In this document: piece after piece, positions 8,227 to 16,687 of the stretch
Layout: every line of letters begins with the position of its first letter
How positions within the stretch are numbered: the first letter of the stretch is position 1
Assembly: GCA_023250205.1 (NCBI GenBank)
Contig: JAHFBE010000017.1
Coordinates: forward strand, 1-39,128
Length of the DNA stretch: 39,128 nt
DNA from: Candidatus Melainabacteria bacterium
Lineage (GTDB): Bacteria > Cyanobacteriota > Vampirovibrionia > 2-02-FULL-35-15
Direction of reading: 5' to 3'
Translations under genes and position numbers: made by a program
Notes under the pieces: generated by a model
What the model saw: the letters and a program-made list of their open reading frames with translations, nothing else
Databases searched by the model: none
What the model was told of the DNA's origin: nothing

Positions 8227-9045
8227 TTATTCACTTTTTGTGGCAGTAAGTTCTTTCTTCATGGTAGAAACTTCTCCAGTAACTCTATTTGTAAGAGTAC
8301 CAATAGGTTCAATTTCAACTGCTATTTTATAATTTTTCTTTATTGTTCCAACACCATTTGGGGTTCCAGTTAATATAATATCTCCGGGATATAGTGTCAT
8401 TACTCTCGAAACAAAACTTACTAGCCGTGGGATGCTAAATATCATTGAGCTTGCTCTTGCTCCTTGCATAGGTTTATCGTTTACATAGGTAGTTATTGCA
8501 AGATTTTGATATTTCGGAAATTCTTCTACAGGTAAAATCCAGGGACCAACTGGGCAGAATGTTCTAAAGCTCTTTGCTCTTACCCATTGTCCATCTTTTT
8601 TTTGTAATTCTCTAGCTGTAACATCATTTGCACAGGTATATCCAAGTACACAGTCCATTGCATCTTCTTCACTCACATTCTCCGTCTCTTTTTTTATTAC
8701 AACACAGATTTCACCTTCATATTCGACTTGTCCTATATCATTTGGCAAGATAATTTTTTCATCTGGACCAACAATTGAATTTGGAGCTTTTAAAAACATA
8801 ATTGGTTCAGTTGGAACTTCTGAATGCATTTCTTTTACATGAGCCTTGTAGTTCTTCCCGATTCCAATTATTTTTGATGGATTTATGCAAAGCAAAGGAT
8901 GGAGTTGATTGAAATTATAAGGTGCTCCGGTTTTATTAGGATAAAAAATCGATTCAATAGGATGTACAAGATTCTCTTCTGAATCATATAATCCAAAGAA
9001 CTTTATTTTTTTTCGTGGATGAAAAAACTTTCCTAAATAGTTCAT
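8227..9045 (-). CDS. Fumarylacetoacetate hydrolase (FAH) family protein
   Basis: FAH-fold enzymes hydrolyse or isomerise beta-diketo acids in catabolic pathways. The fold's markers are present: IIGIGKNYKAHVKEM, PIMFLKAPNSIVGPDEKI, the metal-binding pair VEYEGEICVVI with the E-x-E motif, GYTCANDVTARELQKKDGQW, KSFRTFCPVGPW, and PGDIILTGTPNGVG. The 272 residues include an extra N-terminal domain typical of the DUF2437 subgroup. Substrate cannot be assigned. The start ATG 9045 has GGAG upstream. It sits between ahcY and the AI-2E family gene on one strand with short gaps, so the three are probably co-transcribed. Confidence 0.88.
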   Translation of the reverse strand: MNYLGKFFHPRKKIKFFGLYDSEENLVHPIESIFYPNKTGAPYNFNQLHPLLCINPSKIIGIGKNYKAHVKEMHSEVPTEPIMFLKAPNSIVGPDEKIILPNDIGQVEYEGEICVVIKKETENVSEEDAMDCVLGYTCANDVTARELQKKDGQWVRAKSFRTFCPVGPWILPVEEFPKYQNLAITTYVNDKPMQGARASSMIFSIPRLVSFVSRVMTLYPGDIILTGTPNGVGTIKKNYKIAVEIEPIGTLTNRVTGEVSTMKKELTATKSE

Positions 9046-9077
9046 TCCCCGTGTCTCCAGTTCTTCTTGGCTTTTTA

Positions 9078-10379
<1,302 letters not shown>

Positions 10380-10399
10380 TTAACAAATATTGAGGTTTA

Positions 10400-10456
10400 A
10401 GCTATAAGTCGTAAGCTTTTATGAGTAATTTATTCTTTGGCTTACAGCTTATAGCT
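10400..10456. repeat. Inverted repeat between ahcY and uvrC
   Basis: The 17-base arms AGCTATAAGTCGTAAGC (10400-10416) and GCTTACAGCTTATAGCT (10440-10456) are inverted with one mismatch and enclose 23 AT-rich bases. The hairpin ends 14 bases before the uvrC start codon, within its likely leader. It could be a small palindromic repeat element or a regulatory hairpin. Confidence 0.65.
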
Positions 10457-10470
10457 AATATAATTTAAGT

Positions 10471-12393
10471 ATGACAAAGCTTTTAGATGAAATAAATACT
10501 AACTTGAAAAAACAGCTTAAAGATATACCAAAACTATCCGGCATTTACATGATGTTAGATAAAAAGGGTGAGGTAGTATACATTGGCAAAGCATTAAATC
10601 TTAAAAGCAGAGTTAGATCATATTTTAATGTAGCTTCTTGGAAAGACAGACCAAAGTTGAGTTTTATGATGCCGAAGGTCTGTGAGATAAAAACAGTTAT
10701 AACCAGATCTGAACAAGAAGCGCTGATTCTTGAAGCCAATCTTGTAAATAAATATCAACCCCGATATAACGTAACTCTAAAAGATGATAAGAAATTTCCA
10801 TGGTTAATGATTACGCATGATGAAAACTATCCAAGAGTTGTACCAATTCGAGATGTTGCCGGGTTTAAATTAAAATATCCAAAAACCAAAAATAAATTTT
10901 TTGGACCATATAGTGATACTGCGGCAATGTGGGAGACTTATAAGATTATTAAAGAGGGATTCCAGTTAAGACTAAGAAGAAAACCATTATTTAAAGATAG
11001 ACCATGTATGAATTATCATCTTGGACTTTGTTCAGGACCTTGTCAAAAACTGATCTCTGATAATAACTATCAAGGCATAGTAAAGCAGGTGGAAAATTTC
11101 TTACTGGGTAAATATGATGTAGTTTTAAAAGATTTAAAAAATCAAATGAAAACAGCAAGTCGCAACCTTGAATATGAAAAGGCTGCAAAGTTTAGAGATA
11201 CGGTAAAAAAGATTGAGAAGGTCCTAGAAAAGCAGATTATAGTTAGCGATGATTCTAAGTTATCACAGGATATATTTGCATGTAGCTTTCAAAATTTGAA
11301 TATGGTCTTAGAAGTAATGCTTGTGCGTGAAGGGAAAATTATTGCAGTTGAATCTAGGGTGATTAATTTGCCGAAAGACTCAGAACTAGAATATGCTTTT
11401 AATGAAGCTGTTAAACAGTACTATGCCAGGGTTGATGATAAAAACATTCCAACGGAAATCATTGTTCAGTATGGACTTAGAGATGAAATGTATATAGAAG
11501 GCTGGCTATCTGCAAGAGCAGAGATGCGATTAATCGTGCCTCAACAAAACAAAAAGACGAGAGAGCAGAGAATAATAATTACCTGTCCTCAAAGAGGTAA
11601 AAAACTTGAATTGGTTAGAATGGCTGAGAAGAATGCAAAGTTTTCTTTGCAAAGAATTTTATTAACTCATGTTCCTGATGTTGAAAATTCGCAGAGGGCT
11701 TATCTGTCTGAATTACAAGATGAGTTGAAATTAAGGAATTACCCGAATCATATTGAATGTTTTGATATATCTCATTTGGGGGGAACTGGTACGGTAGGAA
11801 GTATGGTTTGTTTTATTGATGGAAAGCCTGATAAAAATGAATACAGAAAATTTAAATTAAAAACAGTATTAAATAAAATTGATGATTTTGCTTCAATGAA
11901 AGAAATTGTTACACGACGATATTCCCGCAGTGACACGATCGATCGCGTTACTGCGATGCCAGATTTGATTATCATTGATGGAGGTAAAGGTCAACTTAGT
12001 TCTGCAAAGAAAGCTTTAGAGGATTTGGAGATTGATTTAGAAAAACTTGATCTGGTGAGTCTTGCAAAGAAAATTGAAGAAGTATTTAAGCCAGGAGTAC
12101 AAGAATCTTTTAAACTTGACAGGAAATCTAAAGCATTGCATTTGCTTCAAAGGGTAAGAGATGAAGCTCATCGCTTTGCCATTACATTTCAAAGGGAAAG
12201 AAGAAAAAATGAGATTTTCGAAACTGGCTTAGAAAATATTCCTGGGTTGACTCCGGCAAAAATTAAAAGACTGATGAATTATTTCGGGTCTCTTAAAAAT
12301 ATTCAGGAAAGTGATCTAAGGACGTTTACAGATGTTCTTGGAGAGAAGAAAGGGTATACTAAAAAACTTTTTGAAAAAATCAGAAAGCTATAA
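10471..12393 (+). CDS. uvrC: Excinuclease ABC subunit C
   Basis: UvrC makes both incisions in nucleotide excision repair once UvrB is bound at a lesion. The domain order is standard. The N-terminal GIY-YIG nuclease begins at about residue 21 (SGIYMMLDKKGEVVYIGKA), the cysteine cluster PCMNYHLGLCSGPC is near 180, and the UVR domain (YEKAAKFRDTVKKIE) is near 235. The RNase H-like nuclease has HIECFDISHLGG and LIIIDGGKGQL, and a C-terminal helix-hairpin-helix pair begins at ENIPGLTPAKI. Its 640 residues are slightly long. Two loops are expanded relative to E. coli UvrC, before CPQRGKK and between TRRYS and IIIDGG, and each contains a palindromic DNA segment. The 3' end overlaps rimO by 6 bp. Confidence 0.96.
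   Translation: MTKLLDEINTNLKKQLKDIPKLSGIYMMLDKKGEVVYIGKALNLKSRVRSYFNVASWKDRPKLSFMMPKVCEIKTVITRSEQEALILEANLVNKYQPRYNVTLKDDKKFPWLMITHDENYPRVVPIRDVAGFKLKYPKTKNKFFGPYSDTAAMWETYKIIKEGFQLRLRRKPLFKDRPCMNYHLGLCSGPCQKLISDNNYQGIVKQVENFLLGKYDVVLKDLKNQMKTASRNLEYEKAAKFRDTVKKIEKVLEKQIIVSDDSKLSQDIFACSFQNLNMVLEVMLVREGKIIAVESRVINLPKDSELEYAFNEAVKQYYARVDDKNIPTEIIVQYGLRDEMYIEGWLSARAEMRLIVPQQNKKTREQRIIITCPQRGKKLELVRMAEKNAKFSLQRILLTHVPDVENSQRAYLSELQDELKLRNYPNHIECFDISHLGGTGTVGSMVCFIDGKPDKNEYRKFKLKTVLNKIDDFASMKEIVTRRYSRSDTIDRVTAMPDLIIIDGGKGQLSSAKKALEDLEIDLEKLDLVSLAKKIEEVFKPGVQESFKLDRKSKALHLLQRVRDEAHRFAITFQRERRKNEIFETGLENIPGLTPAKIKRLMNYFGSLKNIQESDLRTFTDVLGEKKGYTKKLFEKIRKL
11521..11542 (+). repeat. In-frame palindromic segment in uvrC (first)
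   Basis: A 22-base near-palindrome is centred on CGATTAATCG, with pairing flanks GAG/CTC and two G-T pairs. It reads in frame as EMRLIVP, and the related palindrome in ispG reads RLIAP in the same frame. It sits where UvrC carries roughly 14 extra residues before the conserved CPQRG segment. Confidence 0.55.
11926..11955 (+). repeat. In-frame palindromic segment in uvrC (second)
   Basis: The 30-base inverted repeat has arms CGCAGTGACACGATC and GATCGCGTTACTGCG, which pair at 13 of 15 positions. It lies between the codons for TRRYS and PDLIIIDGG, a loop about three residues longer here than in E. coli. The arm CGCAGTGAC also occurs in the hairpin at 3162-3170, suggesting a common family. Confidence 0.55.
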
Positions 12394-13758
12394 TTTGCAA
12401 AATAAATCATACTCATCACAGTCAACAACAGTCACTTTTATCAATTCTCCTGGTATTGGTGTTTCTTCATCTTTATTTAAATCAATATAAAGCTGTCCGT
12501 CGATTTCGGGAGCGTCACGGAATGAGCGACCTACAGCTCGTTTCTCTTGCTTATCAAGGTGCTCTATATGCTCAACTAGCATAGAGAGTTTTTTCCCGAT
12601 AAACTCTTTATTTCTTTCAAGCGAAATCTTTTGTTGAAGTTCCATTATCTTATCTCTGCGTTTATGCTTTACTTCTTCGGAAACCTGATTCTCAAAATCA
12701 AAAGCAGGTGTCCCTTCTTCTTTTGAATAGGTGAAAACACCAACACGATCAAATCTAGACTCTTTTACAAAGTTATAAAGTTCATTAAAATCTTCTTCTG
12801 TTTCACCGGGAAAACCTACGATTAAAGTTGTTCTTATTGTTCCGCTTGGAAGTTTCTTCTTTATCAGCTCAACAGTATCTCTGACCGTTGATGGTCTTCG
12901 CATTAACTTTAGAACTTTTGCGCTAGCATGTTGAAGTGGAATATCAATGTAATTAACTATGCTTGATTTACTCGCGATTACATCAAGCATCTCTTCATCC
13001 ATTTCTGTAGGATAGGCATACATGAGTCTTATCCATTGAGCCCCTGATTTATCCGCAACTTCTCTAAGCAAATCTGCCAGGGCTCTTCTTTTATAAAGAT
13101 CTGTACCATAAGATGTACTATCCTGAGAAACTAAAATAATTTCTTTTACTCCGCTTGAAACTAATCTTTTTGCTTCTGTGACAATGTCTTCAATAGTACG
13201 TGATTTCATGTCCCCACGAAGATATGGAATGATACAAAAAGCACATCGGTGATCACAGCCCTCAGCTATTTTCAAATAGGCACTTGGACCGATTTGTGTA
13301 TTTATTCGTGGTGTAGATGAATTTGCTACAGCCATTGGAACCTCATCTACTTTTACTATCCGGGATTCTTTGCTGGAATTTAAATTTGAAGTAACTTTTT
13401 TTACTACCTCTAAAATATCTGCAATATTCCCTGTACCAACTACTGCTTGAGTTTGTGTAAATTCATCAAATAGCTTTTCTTTATATCGTTGAGCCATACA
13501 ACCGGTAACAATTAGTTTTTGCCCCTGGTTTGATAACTCCGCTAAAACTTCTTTGCTCTCATTTGTACTTCCTTCAATAAAAGTGCAGGTGTTTATAAGT
13601 GATATATCTGCTTTTGTGTGATCTGCTGTAATTTGGTAACCTGCTCCGTGTAGGATTCCTACTATATTCTCAGTATCTACAAGATTTTTAGGACAACCTA
13701 AGGTAGATATACCAATAGTTGGAAGAATCTTGCTTTTAGCTTTCTTGCTTGTTTGCAT
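12388..13758 (-). CDS. rimO: Ribosomal protein S12 methylthiotransferase
   Basis: RimO is a radical-SAM enzyme that adds a methylthio group to an aspartate of ribosomal protein S12. The N-terminal domain opens with ISTLGCPKNLVDTENIVG, and its three cluster cysteines are present (C22 in LGCPKN, then NTCTF and TGCMAQ). The radical SAM motif is CDHRCAFCIIPYLRG, and a C-terminal TRAM domain ends DCDEYDLFCKL. The 456 residues match the family, and LGCPKN distinguishes RimO from MiaB. The ATG at 13758 has no Shine-Dalgarno site; a TATAAT box lies only four bases upstream, so the message may be leaderless. It is divergent from queG and overlaps the uvrC end by 6 bp. Confidence 0.95.
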   Translation of the reverse strand: MQTSKKAKSKILPTIGISTLGCPKNLVDTENIVGILHGAGYQITADHTKADISLINTCTFIEGSTNESKEVLAELSNQGQKLIVTGCMAQRYKEKLFDEFTQTQAVVGTGNIADILEVVKKVTSNLNSSKESRIVKVDEVPMAVANSSTPRINTQIGPSAYLKIAEGCDHRCAFCIIPYLRGDMKSRTIEDIVTEAKRLVSSGVKEIILVSQDSTSYGTDLYKRRALADLLREVADKSGAQWIRLMYAYPTEMDEEMLDVIASKSSIVNYIDIPLQHASAKVLKLMRRPSTVRDTVELIKKKLPSGTIRTTLIVGFPGETEEDFNELYNFVKESRFDRVGVFTYSKEEGTPAFDFENQVSEEVKHKRRDKIMELQQKISLERNKEFIGKKLSMLVEHIEHLDKQEKRAVGRSFRDAPEIDGQLYIDLNKDEETPIPGELIKVTVVDCDEYDLFCKL

Positions 13759-13762
13759 GAGG

Positions 13763-13770
13763 ATTATAAT
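13763..13770. promoter_or_regulatory. Symmetric -10 box between rimO and queG
   Basis: ATTATAAT is its own reverse complement and gives a perfect TATAAT -10 hexamer on each strand. It lies in the 23 bases between rimO (ATG 13758) and queG (ATG 13782). No convincing -35 box is seen on either side. A start about seven bases downstream would put both transcripts at or next to their start codons. Confidence 0.45.
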
Positions 13771-13781
13771 TGTATCAAATC

Positions 13782-14882
13782 ATGGTTTCTAATATTAAAC
13801 AATTAATCACAAATATCGCATTTGAACTTGGTTTTGATGCTGTAGGTATTACTTTGGCAAATGACTTGAAAGTTTCAAATGAACACTTTTTAACCTGGCG
13901 TGAAGGTGGTTATGCTGCTGATATGAATTACTTACTTAGAGAGGATCCTATAAATGCTAAACCAAAACAAATGGTTCCGGAAGCAAGATCTGTAATAAGT
14001 TTGCTTGTGAATTATTATACTGAGCCGCCAGAAAATCCAGGATCAAATTTTGGCAGAGTTGCTGCTTATGCTGTAGGTTTGGATTATCATAAAGTTTTAA
14101 AGAAAAAAATAAAACAATTTCAGGGGAAAATTAAAAAGGAAGTTAGTGGTGATTTTGTATCAAGAGGTTTTTCTGATTCTGTTCCTCTGCTTGAAAAGTC
14201 ATTTGCAAGAAATTCGGGTTTAGGTTTTTTCGGGAAACATACACTTATTATTAATAAACCTTTTGGTTCTTATTTTTTCATAGCTGAGTTGATTTCAAAT
14301 TTAGAAATTGAGCCTTCAGAAGAGCAATCCGGTACTTGTGGAAAATGTACAAGATGTATCGATGTTTGCCCGACAGGGGCTCTGGATGTTGGGGCTTACC
14401 ATGGTAAGCCCCTTCTAGATGCACGTCTTTGTATCTCATATTTAACGATTGAAAATAAGGGAATTATTCCTGTTGAACTTAGAGAAAAAATGGGTGAGTG
14501 GGTTTTTGGTTGTGATCTTTGTCAGGAAGTCTGTCCTTATAATAGAAAAATTAAAGAAACTGCATGGAAGGAATTTAAACCATCATCAGGTGTTGGGCAC
14601 TGGTTAAGCTTGAAAGATATATTAAGTGTTAAATCTGATGAAGAATTTCACTATAAGTTTTATCATACTCCACTTGTCAGGCCAAAGAGACAAGGGTTGT
14701 TAAGGAATGCTGCTATTGTAGCTGGGAACAGGGTATCAGAAGAAGTATTGCCTGAGCTAGTTTGGCTAGCGAATAATGAATCAAATCTAATTATCCGGGA
14801 GAGTGTTTTGTGGGCATTATCAAAATATGATGATAAAAGGGCAAAAAATATTTGTGATCGATTCCTACCTGTAGATGCGTAG
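13782..14882 (+). CDS. queG: Epoxyqueuosine reductase
   Basis: QueG makes the last step of queuosine synthesis in tRNA, reducing epoxyqueuosine with a cobalamin cofactor and two 4Fe-4S clusters. The ferredoxin-like cysteines are intact: CGKCTRCIDVCPTGA and CDLCQEVCPYNR. The conserved DARLCISYLTIENKG follows the first cluster, and a C-terminal HEAT-like repeat (RNAAIVAGNRVSEEVLPELV) is present. The loop between CPTGA and DARLC is about five residues longer than in E. coli and is encoded by a perfect 22-bp palindrome. I chose ATG 13782; a TTG at 13770 with GAGG seven bases upstream is a real alternative. The stop codon lies inside a 28-bp palindrome shared with the convergent suhB-like gene. 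Confidence 0.94.
   Translation: MVSNIKQLITNIAFELGFDAVGITLANDLKVSNEHFLTWREGGYAADMNYLLREDPINAKPKQMVPEARSVISLLVNYYTEPPENPGSNFGRVAAYAVGLDYHKVLKKKIKQFQGKIKKEVSGDFVSRGFSDSVPLLEKSFARNSGLGFFGKHTLIINKPFGSYFFIAELISNLEIEPSEEQSGTCGKCTRCIDVCPTGALDVGAYHGKPLLDARLCISYLTIENKGIIPVELREKMGEWVFGCDLCQEVCPYNRKIKETAWKEFKPSSGVGHWLSLKDILSVKSDEEFHYKFYHTPLVRPKRQGLLRNAAIVAGNRVSEEVLPELVWLANNESNLIIRESVLWALSKYDDKRAKNICDRFLPVDA
14391..14412 (+). repeat. Perfect 22-bp palindrome inside queG
   Basis: The arms GGGGCTTACCA and TGGTAAGCCCC abut without a spacer and match exactly. Translated in frame they give the loop GAYHGKP just after the first iron-sulphur motif of QueG. The segment is far more GC-rich than the surrounding gene. 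Confidence 0.75.
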
Positions 14883-14898
14883 CATGCTACGCATCTAC
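14871..14898. repeat. Perfect 28-bp palindrome at the queG / suhB-like convergent junction
   Basis: The arms GTAGATGCGTAGCA and TGCTACGCATCTAC are exact inverse copies. The TAG in each arm is the stop codon of the gene on that side (queG at 14880-14882, the phosphatase at 14895-14897). It may act as a two-way transcription end, although no long T run follows, or be an inserted palindromic element. Confidence 0.8.
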
Positions 14899-15665
14899 TT
14901 CAAATGTTTTAGCAATTCTTTGTGGATAAATCCATTTGTCGCAATAATCTGATTGTCGAAGATATTATATTTTTGTCCTTTAAAATCTGTAATCTTTCCA
15001 CCAGCTTCTTCTAGTATTAAAACTCCTGCAGCTACATCCCATGGAGATAGCTTTAACTCCCAGTATCCATCAGCTTTACCTGAAGCAATAAAACATAAAT
15101 CAAGTGCTGCTGCACCATCTCTTCTTACGCCTCTTGTGGCAAGAGTTAAATTGCAGAAGTTCTTAAGATTATTTAGTCTTGATGTCTTTTTATCATAAGG
15201 AAAACCTGTAATTAAAAGGCTTTCTCTGAGAGTCTTTGTCTTTGAAACCGAAATTTTCCTTCCATTTAATTTGGCTCCTTTATTTCTTTTTGCAGTATAT
15301 AGATCTCCTGCTATTGGATCTTTTATAAGACCAAATTGAACAATGCCATTTTCTGCATAAGCAATGGATGTGCAGAAGAATGGATAACTATGTGCAAAGT
15401 TAGTTGTTCCATCAATGGGATCTATAAACCACTGATGTTTTGGATTTCTTTTCCTTAAGCCAGATTCCTCTGCAATGATTGAGTGCTCTGGATATCTGGA
15501 AATAATTTCTTTTATTATTAATGCTTCAGCTTCTTTATCAACATTAGTAACTAGATTAGAATCTCCTGTTTTGTATGAAATCTTTCTGATTTTTTTGTGA
15601 TTTTGCAGTATTAGTTTTGAGGCTTTTTCAATAACTTCTTCTGCAAGGTTGTAAATATTTTTCAC
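14895..15665 (-). CDS. suhB: Inositol monophosphatase family protein (SuhB-like)
   Basis: This family of magnesium-dependent sugar phosphatases acts on inositol phosphate and related substrates; SuhB also assists rRNA antitermination in E. coli. Metal-binding motifs are complete: SIIAEESG, WFIDPIDGTTNFAHSYPFF and SPWDVAAGVLILEEAGG. The 256 residues match the family length. Further conserved stretches are SIAYAENGIVQFGLIKDPIAGDLYTAKRNKGA and TRGVRRDGAAALDLCFIASGKADGYWE. The substrate cannot be told from sequence; histidinol phosphatase or PAP phosphatase activity is possible in this family. It ends in the palindrome shared with queG and has its own upstream gap of about 200 bases. Confidence 0.88.
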   Translation of the reverse strand: MKNIYNLAEEVIEKASKLILQNHKKIRKISYKTGDSNLVTNVDKEAEALIIKEIISRYPEHSIIAEESGLRKRNPKHQWFIDPIDGTTNFAHSYPFFCTSIAYAENGIVQFGLIKDPIAGDLYTAKRNKGAKLNGRKISVSKTKTLRESLLITGFPYDKKTSRLNNLKNFCNLTLATRGVRRDGAAALDLCFIASGKADGYWELKLSPWDVAAGVLILEEAGGKITDFKGQKYNIFDNQIIATNGFIHKELLKHLK

Positions 15666-15867
15666 ATTTTTAATTCTATAGTTTTCTTAACTTAATTGCT
15701 AAAATTTCTTAACCTTATTAAGATAATACGAATTTCTGGAAAGAGTTAGTATTAATCCTAAAAAAATATGAGGAAAACATCAGAAATCCTTTTAACTTAG
15801 ATTAAGTAATGAGCAATTATAAAATATTTATGTATTTTTTAATACAATAGTCAATACTGAGATAGAT

Positions 15868-15873
15868 TATAAT
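15868..15873 (+). promoter_or_regulatory. Possible -10 box for the small ribbon-helix-helix gene
   Basis: TATAAT lies 37 bases before the ATG at 15911, a sensible distance for a short leader containing the AGGAG site. No good -35 hexamer is visible at 16-18 bases upstream, so this is tentative. Confidence 0.3.
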
Positions 15874-15910
15874 GCGTAATGGTAATAGAAAGTTAAATAC
15901 GAGGAGAGAT

Positions 15911-16165
15911 ATGGACACATTAACTCAATCACAACAAAGCCGAAAGAAAACTGGTCCAAAGCCACTCTATGGAGAAGCAAAAAAGATGGTTTCATTCCGT
16001 CTTTCACCAAGAGCTTTGGAAATAATTAGACTTGTTGCTACACAAAAAGGTGTTAGCCAAGCTGAAGTTATTGAACAATGGGCACGTTTGATTGGTAGTA
16101 ATTCAGACAGTTTCTTTACACAGAAAACTGAAGTTTCAAATGAATTAGTACCTTCATTGAACTAG
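15911..16165 (+). CDS. Small ribbon-helix-helix-like DNA-binding protein
   Basis: The 84-residue product opens with a basic polar stretch (SRKKTGPKPLYG) followed by MVSFRLSPRALEIIRLVATQKGVSQAEVIEQWARLI. That has the strand-helix-helix pattern of the MetJ/Arc/CopG fold: a short alternating strand, then two amphipathic helices. A polar tail follows. The start is set by GAGGAG just upstream of ATG 15911; an ATG at 15872 overlaps a -10 box and is unlikely. There is a strong terminator after it and no toxin-like partner next to it, so a regulator of its own or of distant genes fits better than an antitoxin. The target is unknown. Confidence 0.7.
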   Translation: MDTLTQSQQSRKKTGPKPLYGEAKKMVSFRLSPRALEIIRLVATQKGVSQAEVIEQWARLIGSNSDSFFTQKTEVSNELVPSLN

Positions 16166-16186
16166 TCTAATAGGCTGAATAAATTT

Positions 16187-16218
16187 AAAAAGCTCTGCAC
16201 TAAAATGCAGAGCTTTTT
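16187..16218. terminator. Bidirectional intrinsic terminator between the two ribbon-helix-helix genes
   Basis: The arms AAAAAGCTCTGCA and TGCAGAGCTTTTT form a perfect 13-bp stem with a six-base loop (CTAAAA) and T runs on both strands. It stands between the stop codons of two convergent small genes. Confidence 0.92.
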
Positions 16219-16249
16219 ATTTTTGTAATCATTTTTGCTTATAGTTCTG

Positions 16250-16468
16250 TTAGCTTGCTTTACTTACCGGATAAATTATTTTGTTTGGTATAACAGGCTT
16301 TACTTCATTCTCTTTTTGTGGCTGTTGTGTTGATTCGGTTTTGAACTGTGATAAATATCTTCTCAAAGCTTCTCTTATAAGTGAGCTTCTTGTTCTGTGT
16401 TCGAGTTCTGCAATTTTATCTATTTCTTGTAAAAAATCATCCTGAAAATTCACTAATACTTTTGCCAT
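16250..16468 (-). CDS. CopG-type ribbon-helix-helix protein
   Basis: The 72-residue protein begins AKVLVNFQDDFLQEIDKIAELEHRTRSSLIREALRRYLSQF, a clear ribbon-helix-helix domain in which the strand (KVLVNF) would lie in the DNA major groove and RSSLIREAL is the second helix. The tail is a 25-residue polar, proline-containing stretch. AAGGGG precedes the ATG. Such proteins are often antitoxins, but no toxin gene lies beside it. It faces the other small ribbon-helix-helix gene across a terminator. A stand-alone regulator is the safer call. Confidence 0.75.
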   Translation of the reverse strand: MAKVLVNFQDDFLQEIDKIAELEHRTRSSLIREALRRYLSQFKTESTQQPQKENEVKPVIPNKIIYPVSKAS

Positions 16469-16687
16469 AATTTAATTCCCCTTCTTTCAATTAATTTTAG
16501 CAGCTAATTTCTTTATGTAAACAGTGAAGAACAATTATAAAAAGTTAACATAAAAAATTATCAAACAACTCTTTAAATATCAAAATGTAATTTATTTAAA
16601 TTGTTTTGAATACAAAAATACCTGTATGATTTAATCCTCTCTTTTATAAATTATTCTTAGTCCGTCATACTTGATTTTAATTAAAAT

